A stretch of 64,000 nucleotides of DNA from Sulfurospirillum arcachonense DSM 9755 (GTDB lineage Bacteria; Campylobacterota; Campylobacteria; Campylobacterales; Sulfurospirillaceae), in the NCBI RefSeq assembly GCF_000597725.1, contig NZ_JFBL01000001.1:248001-312000 (forward strand), written 5' to 3'. The notes under the pieces are model-generated. The model had not been told where the DNA came from. It saw only the letters and a list, made by a program, of their open reading frames with translations, and searched no databases. A program made the translations under genes and the position numbers. Positions 26,161 to 35,009 of this stretch are shown piece by piece (the first letter of the stretch is position 1; each line of letters starts with the position of its first letter).

Positions 26161-27165
26161 ATGAAAAAAACTGATTTACTGAGAAAATCAGCAAAAATCT
26201 TAGGAGGAGCTGCATTAGCTTGTGGAATGCTTGTAAGTTCAAGTTTAGCAGCAGACAAGTTCCCTACTAAACCAATTAACTTAGTTGTTGGATTTGGTAT
26301 TGGTGGTAGTGCTGATAGAATGTCACGTTCTATGTCTTCATTCCTTTCTGATACACTTGATGAGCGTGTAAAAGTAATCAACAAAAAAGGTGCTGGTACT
26401 CAAATAGCAGCAAATTATGTTCTTAGAAAACCAGCAGATGGTTATACTGTATTTGCTTCAACATTTACACCATACTTAGCAAACACTATTCTAACTGGTG
26501 GTGCTAAATATAAAATTGAAGATTTTGATTATATGAATATCCAGTGGTATGATTATGACCTAATCGCAGTAAATAGTAAAACTCCATATAAATCTTTAAA
26601 AGAAATTTTAGAGACAATCAAAAATGAACCTAAAAAAATCAAAGCAGCAGTTCTTCAAGGCTCAGGTGGTCACCTTCTTTTAAAAATGTTATTAGAAAAA
26701 CATGGTATTCCTAGTGAAAACTTAAATCTTGTAACATACCAAAGTGGTGGAAAAGCTCGTGCAGCAGTTGCTGGTGGTCAAGTTGATTTGATTGCTATTA
26801 GTGCTGAAGGTAGTGAAAGTATTCGTGAGTTCTTAACTCCTCTTGCTATTTTTAAAGAAGAGCGTCATCCAAAATGGGACGTACCAACAGTAAATGAAGC
26901 AGTAAAAGAGTTAGGTTACCAACTTCCTTTCTTTAATGGTTCTATGAGAGGTTTTGCTGTAAGTGCAAAAATGAAAAAAGAGCACCCTGCAAGATATGCA
27001 ACTTTAGTAGATGCGATTAAAAAAACATTAGCTAAAAAAGATGTTCAAAAGTTTTTGAAAAAAAGTAAAATTGGTGGAACATGGACTGGTCCAGAAAAAT
27101 CAAATGCAATCTTAAAAGAGTCATTTGCAGTTTATAAAAAATATGGTTATTTACTGAAAAAATAA
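26161..27165 (+). CDS. tctC: Tripartite tricarboxylate transporter substrate-binding protein
   Basis: This is the periplasmic binding protein of a TTT transporter. The 334-aa protein has a signal peptide of about 30 residues (cleavage after SSSLAA), then the Bug/TctC fold with KPINLVVGFGIGGSADRMSR, NKKGAGTQIAANYVLRKPADGYT and the SGGKARAAVAGGQVDL block. It is first in tctCBA. Citrate is the likely ligand because citrate lyase and a TctDE-type system are adjacent; other tri- or dicarboxylates remain possible. The ribosome site AAGGAG is strong. Confidence 0.93.
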   Translation: MKKTDLLRKSAKILGGAALACGMLVSSSLAADKFPTKPINLVVGFGIGGSADRMSRSMSSFLSDTLDERVKVINKKGAGTQIAANYVLRKPADGYTVFASTFTPYLANTILTGGAKYKIEDFDYMNIQWYDYDLIAVNSKTPYKSLKEILETIKNEPKKIKAAVLQGSGGHLLLKMLLEKHGIPSENLNLVTYQSGGKARAAVAGGQVDLIAISAEGSESIREFLTPLAIFKEERHPKWDVPTVNEAVKELGYQLPFFNGSMRGFAVSAKMKKEHPARYATLVDAIKKTLAKKDVQKFLKKSKIGGTWTGPEKSNAILKESFAVYKKYGYLLKK

Positions 27166-27186
27166 CAATCAAGGTTTGGAGATTTT

Positions 27187-27642
27187 ATGGGAAACTTAAG
27201 TCTAGATAAACGCGTCAATTTTGGCGTTCTTTTAGCTGTTACTTTTTTTATACTATGGTATTTATATGATGCATACAAAGCATTAGCAAGTATAGAAAAT
27301 TTGATATTAATAGGACCTATTGCTATTGTGACATTAGGTTTATGTGCTGCAGAATTCATTAGATATTTGCGTGAAGATGAAAAAACAGATAGCAAAAAGG
27401 AGAGCATCAGAGATGTTCTCCCTGCTATGGTCATTTTTTCAGGTTATATTCTTTCATTAGAATATTTAGGTTTTGATATAGGAACAACTCTTTTTACTGC
27501 AATCTTTTTAAAAGTGCATGGTGAAAAAAATTGGAAATTGATTGTAATTTATAGTTTACTATTTGGTTTTTTAGTTCCTTATTTCTTTTCACAGATGTTG
27601 CCTTATCCAATGCCAATGTCTATCTTACCAACTGATTATTAA
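27187..27642 (+). CDS. tctB: Tripartite tricarboxylate transporter small membrane subunit
   Basis: This 151-aa protein has four hydrophobic segments, at about residues 12-28, 36-55, 76-97 and 115-140, as expected for TctB. It lies 21 bases after tctC and 9 before tctA. It has little sequence conservation of its own, so the call rests on size, topology and position. It forms the membrane complex with TctA. Confidence 0.9.
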   Translation: MGNLSLDKRVNFGVLLAVTFFILWYLYDAYKALASIENLILIGPIAIVTLGLCAAEFIRYLREDEKTDSKKESIRDVLPAMVIFSGYILSLEYLGFDIGTTLFTAIFLKVHGEKNWKLIVIYSLLFGFLVPYFFSQMLPYPMPMSILPTDY

Positions 27643-27651
27643 GGAGCACAT

Positions 27652-29163
27652 ATGAATCCATTAGATTTAATAGATTTTGGAGCTGCTAGTGATGCTCTTA
27701 CTCTACTCTTTTCAGAACCTTCTTACTGGTTGGTTGTATTTCCTGGTATCTTGATTGGTCTTGTTTTTGGAGCAACTCCTGGACTACAAATATCAATGGC
27801 AATGGCTATTTTTATGCCTATGACTCTATATATGGACTTTTTACAAGCTATGCTATTTTTAACGGCTATATTTACGGGTGGTTCATTTGGTGGTGGTGTT
27901 CCTGCAATTTTGATGAATATTCCGGGAACTTCTTCGTGTATAGCTACAGCCTTTGATGGTTACCCTATGGCAAAACAAGGTAAACATAATGAAGCTTTAG
28001 GTATCGCTCTTGGTGCTTCTACTTTTGGTGTTTTTCTTGGTTATATTATGCTTTTCATGCTTATCAAACCTCTTTCAGTCATGGTACTGAAAATTGGTCC
28101 TGCTGAAATGTTTATCGTAATCCTTTGGGGTATTACTCTTATAGCAAGTCTTAGAGGAACTCATATCCTAAAAGGTTTAATTGCTGGTTTTGTAGGACTT
28201 CTTATAGGTACTATTGGATTTAACGAAGAAGGAACACTAAGAGGAACTTTAGGCAACGAATATCTTCTAGATGGTGTACCTGTTGTTCCAGCTATGATGG
28301 GTATGTTTGCTGCAAGTGAACTTTTTAGACTTGTTAAAACAAACTACTTAGTTGAAGATGAAGGTCAGAGAAAAGTAAGGTTAACTTCTATCATGAAAGG
28401 TTTTCGTAGTGCCTTTAAACATCCTGTTATTTTGATAAGAGGAAGTATTATAGGTATTTTTATTGGAGCAGTTCCAGGTGTTGGCTCATCTGTTTCAAAC
28501 CTCATTTCATATATGGAAACAAAAAGAAGAGATAAAGATCCAGAAAGTTTTGGAAAAGGTAATCCAAAAGGAATCGTAGCTTCAGAGTCCGCAAACTCAA
28601 CAAGTGAAGCGGGTTCAATGGCAACACTTTTAGCACTTGGAATTCCTGGTGGTGGAGCAACTGCTGTTATGCTTGCTGCATTTGCTATGCATAATATCAC
28701 AGGTGGTCCTCAATTTATCCGTGAACAGATGGATGTTGTTTATGCTATTATTTTTGCTAACTTTGGACAGGTATTTTTACTTATTATATTAGGTATTTTA
28801 TGTATTCCTCTTTTAGCTTCTGTTGTAAAAATCAAAATGACTTATTTGATTCCTTCAGTTCTAGCTTTAGCAACTTTAGGTTCATTTGGACTTACAGGGA
28901 ACCTATCAGGTCCAGTTACAGTTTTAGTTTTTGCACTAGTAGGATGGTTCTTCAGACGTTATGATTATTCTGTTCCAGGAGCAGTTATAGGAATGCTTCT
29001 TGGTCGTATGGCTGAGAGTTCATTACTTCATTCATACCAAATAAGTGGTGGTGAATTTTCATACATATTAGAAAGACCAATTGCCCTTGTAATTTTATGT
29101 CTTATGATAGCTTCTTTATTTGGACAAACTATCATCAAAAAAATAATTCAAAAACGTAAATAA
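27652..29163 (+). CDS. tctA: Tripartite tricarboxylate transporter large permease
   Basis: This is the 503-aa permease of the TTT system with about 11-12 membrane segments. The duplicated TctA motif is clear: LVFGATPGLQISMAMAIFMP near residue 40 and IFIGAVPGVGSSVSNLISY near 270, plus GGVPAILMNIPGTSSCIATAFDG and SEAGSMATLLALGIPGGGAT. It imports the substrate with Na+ or H+ by family knowledge. The terminator hairpin at 29178 follows the stop by 14 bases. Confidence 0.95.
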   Translation: MNPLDLIDFGAASDALTLLFSEPSYWLVVFPGILIGLVFGATPGLQISMAMAIFMPMTLYMDFLQAMLFLTAIFTGGSFGGGVPAILMNIPGTSSCIATAFDGYPMAKQGKHNEALGIALGASTFGVFLGYIMLFMLIKPLSVMVLKIGPAEMFIVILWGITLIASLRGTHILKGLIAGFVGLLIGTIGFNEEGTLRGTLGNEYLLDGVPVVPAMMGMFAASELFRLVKTNYLVEDEGQRKVRLTSIMKGFRSAFKHPVILIRGSIIGIFIGAVPGVGSSVSNLISYMETKRRDKDPESFGKGNPKGIVASESANSTSEAGSMATLLALGIPGGGATAVMLAAFAMHNITGGPQFIREQMDVVYAIIFANFGQVFLLIILGILCIPLLASVVKIKMTYLIPSVLALATLGSFGLTGNLSGPVTVLVFALVGWFFRRYDYSVPGAVIGMLLGRMAESSLLHSYQISGGEFSYILERPIALVILCLMIASLFGQTIIKKIIQKRK

Positions 29164-29177
29164 AGTATATCAATGAT

Positions 29178-29208
29178 AAAATAGAGAAGTCTAACTTCTC
29201 TATTTTTT
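29178..29208 (+). terminator. Strong terminator after tctA, before abrB-like start
   Basis: AAAATAGAGAAG and CTTCTCTATTTT form a perfect 12-bp stem around TCTAA, ending in six Ts. Only 11 bases separate its end from the TTG at 29220, so the downstream gene would need read-through or processing. Confidence 0.8.
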
Positions 29209-29219
29209 AAGGAAAATAA

Positions 29220-30269
29220 TTGCTCAAAAAATCTACCCCCTTTTTCCAAGTACTGCTTTCTCTTCTATTAGGACTAGTTGGTGCAATTATTTTTATATAT
29301 TTAAAACTTCCGCTACCATGGTTATTAGGTTCTATTACAGCTATGGCAATTGTTTCAAGAATACCTTTTATTCCAGTTAAAAATCCAAAGGTATTATCTC
29401 CTCCAGCGAGAACTATTTTAGGGCTGATGATAGGAAGTGCTTTCACTCCCTCTATATTTCAAAGTATAGGTCATTATGCAGTGAGTTTGATTATGATTTT
29501 ACCTTTTGTATTTATCATTGCAGTGTGTGGAATTTTTTACTATTGGAAAATCTTAGGTCATGATAAAATGACAGCTTTTTTTAGCTCAATGCCCGGTGGT
29601 CTTTTAGAAATGGTTGCTATTGGTGAATCTATGGGAGCAAATGTTTATAAAATAACTCTTTTTCAATCTACAAGGTTGCTTCTTATTGTATTTTCTTTAC
29701 CCTTTATTATAGAAATTGTCGGAGGCATTAGTTTAGATGGTAACAGAGTCATCTCTACCCCTATAAAAGATGTTCTTTTTACGGATATGTTTATTTTAGT
29801 TTTTATGGCAATTATTGGTGTTTTTTTAGCTAAAAAATTAAATATTTTTGCTCCATATATGATTGGTCCTATGATTGTGAGTATGATTGCACATCTTAGT
29901 GGCTGGGTCACTTCTCACCCACCTGATGAAATAATCAAATTTGTTCAAATCATCCTTGGTACTTCTGTTGGTTTTGTCTTTAGAGGGGTGCCTTTTAAAG
30001 AAATTATTACAACTATACTCAGTACTTTTGGCTACTTTTTTATTCTTATGTGTGTTTGTTCATTGTTTATATTTATAGTTTCTATTAGTACTGATTTTGA
30101 TTTACTTTCTATCATCTTGGCTTTTTCTCCAGGAGGACAAGCAGAAATCAATCTTATTGCTATAGTTGTTGCTGTAAATCTACCTTATGTTGCGTTACAT
30201 CATGTCTTTAGATTATTTTTAGTTATGGGCATTGCTCCACTTTTTGCAAAAAAGTTTATTAACTCTTAA
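29220..30269 (+). CDS. AbrB-family membrane protein (PF05145 type)
   Basis: This integral membrane protein of 349 aa has about ten hydrophobic segments in two similar halves; LPLPWLLGSITAMAIVSR and APYMIGPMIVSMIAHLSGW mark corresponding positions. It belongs to the family named after E. coli AbrB (ammonia monooxygenase-like) and is not the DNA-binding AbrB. The start is TTG at 29220 with AAGGAAAA upstream. Its place after tctCBA suggests a transport role in the same island. It overlaps the convergent sensor kinase gene by 11 bp. Confidence 0.85.
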   Translation: MLKKSTPFFQVLLSLLLGLVGAIIFIYLKLPLPWLLGSITAMAIVSRIPFIPVKNPKVLSPPARTILGLMIGSAFTPSIFQSIGHYAVSLIMILPFVFIIAVCGIFYYWKILGHDKMTAFFSSMPGGLLEMVAIGESMGANVYKITLFQSTRLLLIVFSLPFIIEIVGGISLDGNRVISTPIKDVLFTDMFILVFMAIIGVFLAKKLNIFAPYMIGPMIVSMIAHLSGWVTSHPPDEIIKFVQIILGTSVGFVFRGVPFKEIITTILSTFGYFFILMCVCSLFIFIVSISTDFDLLSIILAFSPGGQAEINLIAIVVAVNLPYVALHHVFRLFLVMGIAPLFAKKFINS

Positions 30270-31617
30270 AGATTATACTCACTTTTAACCCTTGTGGTTT
30301 TTTATTTTCTATCTTAACCAAAGCACGATGAAGCTCAGCTATTTGCTTTACTATACCAAGTCCTAAACCACTTCCCTCTTTTCTAGTATCTAATCTAAAA
30401 AATCTATCATATATATTTAAAAGATATTCATTTGGTATCCCATATCCTTCATCTTCAACACTCAGTATTATGGCGTCATCTTTTTGCAATAAAGACAAAG
30501 TTATTGTGCCTATTGGTTTCTTATCTTCATCTATAGCATATTTTATGGCATTATCTATTAGATTACTTAAAAGTTCCTGTAAGACGATAGGTCCCCCATT
30601 TATCCATATATTTTCACTCACTTCATAAGCAAATTCAAAACCATTTTCATGGATAAAAGGAACTTTTTCCTTTGCAACTTTTTGACACAATTCGCTTAAA
30701 TTTAGAGGTTTAAACCAATCCCTATCAAAAGCATCTGGATTTGTTTTAGCCGCGAGTAATAACTGTTGTGTAGTATGAGCCATACCATCTATGATATTTA
30801 AATATTGGTTTTTGTTGGGACTACTTTTTAAAAGCTTGTCAGTTTCAATAAGTACTTTAAGTTCGCAAAGTGGTGTTCTTAACTGATGAGAAACATCTGC
30901 ATTAAAGTTTTCTACATGCAAAAAACTGTTTTTTAGTTTTATAAAAAGATTATTTATACTTTTAATCAAAGAGTCCACTTCTTGAGGGACCTCTTCTTCT
31001 ATAGGTGTTAAATCATGTATATCTCTTTGTTTTATAAAATATTGTAAATTCACTAAAGGTTCAATACCTTTTTTTACTGCAAAAATAGATGCTATGATGG
31101 CTATAAAAACTATCAAAAAAGTTATACCAATAGTGATTAAAAGAATTTCATTAATAAGTGCTCTTCTCTCTTCTAATGTTTCAGCGACTATAATTGTTGC
31201 ATTATATACTTTTGTATTTCTATACATCTCATATTTGACATACAAAGCACGTACTTCTTGATCTGCATACATTGTATTATAAAACATTCTTTCTTTCGTT
31301 GTATGAGGTTTTGGTATATCTTCATGTCCTACTAAACGTCTTTTATTTCCATCTTCTACACTAAAAAAAACACTTCCTTCTCCTCCACTCGTTTGAATAT
31401 CTATACCAAAATGAGGCAAAGCAAATCTTAAAACACCATCTTTTACATAAAGTCTCTCTTCCATCCCTTTTTCCGCAACTAAAAGTGCATTATCAAAATG
31501 TTGATTGACATTTCTACTTAATAAGAAAAAGATAATCAAAAAAGCTAAAAAACTTACTAAACCAAGAGGGATTGTAAGCCATGTTAAAAGTCGTGAATGT
31601 ATTGATTTAATTTTCAT
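30259..31617 (-). CDS. tctE: Sensor histidine kinase, TctE-like
   Basis: This 452-aa membrane kinase has a first helix at about residues 9-32, a periplasmic sensor region, a second helix at about 163-187 and a HAMP-like linker. The H-box is VSHQLRTPLCELK, followed by N-box ELLSNLIDNAIKYAI and G-boxes VEDEGYGIP and GSGLGLGIVKQIAE. It overlaps the response regulator by four bases (ATGA) and sits at the end of the citrate lyase operon. Tricarboxylate sensing is inferred from context. Gene naming is by role and not by proven orthology. Confidence 0.88.
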   Translation of the reverse strand: MKIKSIHSRLLTWLTIPLGLVSFLAFLIIFFLLSRNVNQHFDNALLVAEKGMEERLYVKDGVLRFALPHFGIDIQTSGGEGSVFFSVEDGNKRRLVGHEDIPKPHTTKERMFYNTMYADQEVRALYVKYEMYRNTKVYNATIIVAETLEERRALINEILLITIGITFLIVFIAIIASIFAVKKGIEPLVNLQYFIKQRDIHDLTPIEEEVPQEVDSLIKSINNLFIKLKNSFLHVENFNADVSHQLRTPLCELKVLIETDKLLKSSPNKNQYLNIIDGMAHTTQQLLLAAKTNPDAFDRDWFKPLNLSELCQKVAKEKVPFIHENGFEFAYEVSENIWINGGPIVLQELLSNLIDNAIKYAIDEDKKPIGTITLSLLQKDDAIILSVEDEGYGIPNEYLLNIYDRFFRLDTRKEGSGLGLGIVKQIAELHRALVKIENKKPQGLKVSIIFKS

Positions 31618-32282
31618 AAATGAATTTGATTGAGTATATAACCTAGCCCACGAACTGTTTTTAAGGAGACCTCATCTCCCAATTTTTTACGAAGCCTTGA
31701 TATATATGTTTCTATTGTAGTTGGGCTAATATCATCATCAAATGAAGCAATATGTTCTACTATATTTTCTTTACTTACAACTTTATTGATATTGACTAAA
31801 AGATATTCAAAAACACTTAGCTCTCGACTACTTAACTCTACTCTTTTTCCATTTTTTGTAAGAGTCCTTGAACTACTATCAAACTCTAAAGAATTGAGTT
31901 TTATAAGCTCTTGTCCATTTTGAAGCAGTCGCCTAAAAAGTGCATTCACTCTTGCAACAACTTCATCAAGTGCAAATGGTTTACAAATATAGTCATCAGC
32001 TCCACTTTCAAGCCCAAGTATTTTTTGATCTAGCTGATCTCTAGCAGAAATTATAAGAACAAGTATTTTTTTCTGATTAGCACGAAGTTTTTTTAGTATA
32101 TCAATTCCATCTATTCCAGGAAGTCCTAAATCTAAGATAAGTAAATCATATTGTTGATACTCTAAAACACTATCTCCATCAGCCCCATCACAAAAAACAT
32201 CAACAGCATACCCTGCCGCAGTTAATTTACCGCTAAGTCCTGATGATAATATCTGATTGTCTTCAAGTATCAAAACCCTCAA
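31614..32282 (-). CDS. tctD: OmpR-family response regulator, TctD-like
   Basis: This 222-aa response regulator has receiver-domain acidic residues at EDN (7-9), phospho-acceptor Asp51 in LLILDLGLPG and Lys in the ICKPFALDEVVAR block, then a C-terminal winged helix (about residues 125-220; ELSSRELSVFEYLL and VETYISRLRKKLG-like). The start is TTG at 32282 with AAGGA six bases upstream. It follows citG by 27 bases, so it is probably transcribed with citCDEFXG. It probably regulates tctCBA and the cit genes; the repeat at 37267-37287 is a candidate site. Confidence 0.9.
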   Translation of the reverse strand: MRVLILEDNQILSSGLSGKLTAAGYAVDVFCDGADGDSVLEYQQYDLLILDLGLPGIDGIDILKKLRANQKKILVLIISARDQLDQKILGLESGADDYICKPFALDEVVARVNALFRRLLQNGQELIKLNSLEFDSSSRTLTKNGKRVELSSRELSVFEYLLVNINKVVSKENIVEHIASFDDDISPTTIETYISRLRKKLGDEVSLKTVRGLGYILNQIHL

Positions 32283-32309
32283 TAATAATCCTTTAATTTG
32301 AAAAGATTA

Positions 32310-33092
32310 TTATAGCATATCTAATTGTGCTAAAAACCAAGTAAGTCCTAACAAGTCTGCACTTCCACCAGCCGATAAATTTTTTTCTATCATGACTTCA
32401 TCAAACTCATTTAGGCAATCTTCAAGTAAAGATATATCTTTTACATGTAAAAGTTTTTTAGCTTCTTTTTGAACAAATCGAAGCCCTTCTAATCCACCTC
32501 TTGCAAAAAGAGTACTATCTTCTGTTATACTCATTAATAAAAGAAGTGTTAATTTAAGAGCTATATCTTCACCATATTTATTTTGCTGTTCTAGAAAAAA
32601 AGGCAAAGATTTTTCAAAAATAGTTGGATAACCTCTACTAGCTTCTCCTCTTATTCCTTCACTTTTTGTTTGAGCATAAAACCTTTCTCCATGAGTCTTT
32701 ACATGTAAAGCTTTTTCTAAATCATTTTGAACTAAATCTTTACATATATATTTTATCTCACCTCTTAAAGTTTTTAAACATGTATATCCTACACTTCCTA
32801 ATGCACCACAAATAACAGCTAAAGAAAAAATCATCCCTTTATGCGTATTGATTCCATTGGTTGTCAAAAACATCGCTTTTTCACACTCTATTCCAATTTT
32901 ACGTAAACCATCAAAATCATTTCCACATTTATAAAACTCATCTATAAAAGGTTTAATAGCCTCAGCACTATTATAAAAGGTTTGTATATTCATGTCTTTA
33001 TGAGAACCATTATTTCCTTTATCAACGAGACCTGGTTTTGGAGTAAGTTCTACTTCTTTGATTAAAGCATTATAAGCTAATTTTGTAATCAT
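32310..33092 (-). CDS. citG: Triphosphoribosyl-dephospho-CoA synthase
   Basis: This enzyme makes the precursor of the citrate lyase prosthetic group, 2'-(5''-triphosphoribosyl)-3'-dephospho-CoA, from ATP and dephospho-CoA. The 260-aa protein has the CitG motifs ELTPKPGLVDKGNNGSHKDM, GINTHKGMIFSLA and EDSTLFARGGLEGLRF. It overlaps citX by 23 bp. TACATGTA copies at 32442 (LHVKDI) and 32700 (LHVKTH). It is shorter than E. coli CitG (about 290 aa) but keeps all the core blocks. Confidence 0.93.
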   Translation of the reverse strand: MITKLAYNALIKEVELTPKPGLVDKGNNGSHKDMNIQTFYNSAEAIKPFIDEFYKCGNDFDGLRKIGIECEKAMFLTTNGINTHKGMIFSLAVICGALGSVGYTCLKTLRGEIKYICKDLVQNDLEKALHVKTHGERFYAQTKSEGIRGEASRGYPTIFEKSLPFFLEQQNKYGEDIALKLTLLLLMSITEDSTLFARGGLEGLRFVQKEAKKLLHVKDISLLEDCLNEFDEVMIEKNLSAGGSADLLGLTWFLAQLDML

Positions 33093-33567
33093 CTACTGTT
33101 TTACTTATAAAATCTAATAATTGGGTGATTGAATGTTTTTGACTTCTTGCACACTCTTTTGCATTAGTATCACAAATATAACATTTTCTTGGAACTTTTC
33201 TTGAAAGTATTTTTTTGTGTTCATCTATAACATCTATGTCCATAAAACGGCCTAAGGGATGTGTTTCTTCAATTTTACATGTAAGAAGTTTTAGTTTTTG
33301 TGCATCTGTTTTAAAACTAAATAAAGCCTCACATCCAGTCTGTTTACATATAAGATTTTTATCTATCTCTTGAAGTCCCAATAAGTCTATCTCTTTTAAA
33401 GCAACTCCATAAATAAACTGTGCATCAGGGCTTAGCTTATCCGCCCCTGGAATATTTATAGTGAGACTTAGAACAGGGGAATTATAACGTTCTATGAATT
33501 CCCACTGTTTTTTTTGTCTTAGTTCTCTATTTTCAAGAACTCTATTTAGCCAGTTGTTTAACTTCAT
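33070..33567 (-). CDS. citX: Apo-citrate lyase phosphoribosyl-dephospho-CoA transferase
   Basis: This enzyme transfers the prosthetic group to the serine of CitD. The 165-aa protein has the CitX pattern: an N-terminal LENRELRQKKQWEF helix, TINIPGADKLS, then THPLGRFMDIDVID and a Cys-bearing PRKCYICDTNAKECARS near the end. It overlaps citF by 26 bp and citG by 23 bp, so translation is tightly coupled. A TACATGTA copy at 33276 encodes LTCKIE. Confidence 0.92.
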   Translation of the reverse strand: MKLNNWLNRVLENRELRQKKQWEFIERYNSPVLSLTINIPGADKLSPDAQFIYGVALKEIDLLGLQEIDKNLICKQTGCEALFSFKTDAQKLKLLTCKIEETHPLGRFMDIDVIDEHKKILSRKVPRKCYICDTNAKECARSQKHSITQLLDFISKTVDDYKISL

Positions 33568-35008
33568 CTAAAACAGAGCCATCTCTATATCTAATTTGTG
33601 CTACAACCTTATCTGTATACTCTATATCTTTTGGTTTACCACAAAGTTGGATTGCTCTTTCATATAACTCATTTATATCTACTATAGTAAGACCTGCTTT
33701 TATAAGTTTTTCTTTTAGTTCAGTGTTTCTTGGGTGAACGGCAATTCCTTGATCTGTCACGACAACATCAACACTTCCACCAGGAGTTACAATTGTATTT
33801 ACTTTTTTTGTAATTGTTGGAATTCTACCACGAGTCAGTGGTGCTACAATGATAGAAAGTTTTGCTTCAGCTGCTGTGTCACTATGACCTCCACTAGCCC
33901 CTCTTAAAATACCTTTTGAACCAGTTATTACATTTACATTAAAATCGGTATCAATTTCAAGTGCACTTAAAACAACCACATCAAGTTGCTTGATTGCTGC
34001 ACCTTTTGAGCCAAAATTTGCATACTCATTTGCACTTATTTCTATGTGATTTGGGTTTTCTCCTAAAGATTTTGCTGCAAATTCATCAAAACTTTGCACA
34101 TCTAAAAGAGTTTTAATGAGACCACGTTTAAGCATATATACCATTGTTCCAGTAATTCCACCTAAACCAAAACTAGCAGTTATCCCTTTTTCTTCCATTT
34201 TTTCACTAAGAAAAAGTGTAGTTGCTAAAGATGCTCCACCGGTACCTGTTTGAATACTAAAACCTTCTTTAAATAATCCAGAATTTTCTATAACACGAGC
34301 TGTTCTTCTAGCAAGTAGTAACTCTTTTGGATTAGTTGTCATTCTTGTAGCTCCCTCACCTATTTGGCTAGGATCTCCTACTTCATCAACCATAACAATA
34401 GAATCTACTTGATCTTGAGAAATAGATGCTGGCAAATTTGGATATGGTTCCATTGTTTCACTTAAAGCTATAACATATTTTGCATACTGTGCATCACTCA
34501 TAGCATACCCTAAAGAACCGCATTTTGAACGTCCTTTATATCCACTTGCATTTCCATATTTGTCAATACAAGGAACACCGATAAAAGCCACATCTACACT
34601 TAGTTCACCACTTTGTAAAAGCTGAACTCTTCCACCATGAGAATGTATTTGAACAGGATTTTTCATAATACCACTGGAAATAGCTTCTCCAAGTTTACTT
34701 CTAAGACCTGAAGTATATAACTGTGTAACTACTCCTGATTCAATATGCTCAATAATTTCATCATGTACAGAGGCAAGTGAACTTGAAGCTACTGTCAAAT
34801 CTTTAAATCCCATTTTAGCTATAACACTTAAAACAGCATTTAAAACCCTATCTCCGCCACGAAATGCATGATGAAAAGATATAGTCATACCATCTTTTAA
34901 TCCAGATTTTTTAACTGCCTCTTCAATACTAGAAAGTATTTTTGAATTTCTATCTTCTAAATTTATATTTTTACTAATTCCCGCAAAAGCTTTTTTTGTA
35001 TTTTCCAT
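33542..35008 (-). CDS. citF: Citrate lyase alpha subunit (citrate:acetyl-ACP transferase)
   Basis: This subunit exchanges the acetyl group on the CitD acyl carrier for citrate. It is a 488-aa class I CoA-transferase-like protein with ISFHHAFRGGDRVLN, SHGGRVQLLQSGE, FIGVPCIDKYGNASGYKG, TGTGGASLATTLFLSE and RGRIPTITKKVNTIVTPG. Length is close to the usual 500-510. It begins one base after citE. It is part of the CitDEF complex in the cytoplasm. Confidence 0.96.
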   Translation of the reverse strand: MENTKKAFAGISKNINLEDRNSKILSSIEEAVKKSGLKDGMTISFHHAFRGGDRVLNAVLSVIAKMGFKDLTVASSSLASVHDEIIEHIESGVVTQLYTSGLRSKLGEAISSGIMKNPVQIHSHGGRVQLLQSGELSVDVAFIGVPCIDKYGNASGYKGRSKCGSLGYAMSDAQYAKYVIALSETMEPYPNLPASISQDQVDSIVMVDEVGDPSQIGEGATRMTTNPKELLLARRTARVIENSGLFKEGFSIQTGTGGASLATTLFLSEKMEEKGITASFGLGGITGTMVYMLKRGLIKTLLDVQSFDEFAAKSLGENPNHIEISANEYANFGSKGAAIKQLDVVVLSALEIDTDFNVNVITGSKGILRGASGGHSDTAAEAKLSIIVAPLTRGRIPTITKKVNTIVTPGGSVDVVVTDQGIAVHPRNTELKEKLIKAGLTIVDINELYERAIQLCGKPKDIEYTDKVVAQIRYRDGSVLDEVKQLAK

Positions 35009-35009
35009 T

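Noticed and set aside
29220-30269. AbrB transition-state DNA-binding regulator
   Set aside because: The protein is polytopic and belongs to the E. coli AbrB membrane family. It has no swapped-hairpin DNA-binding domain.
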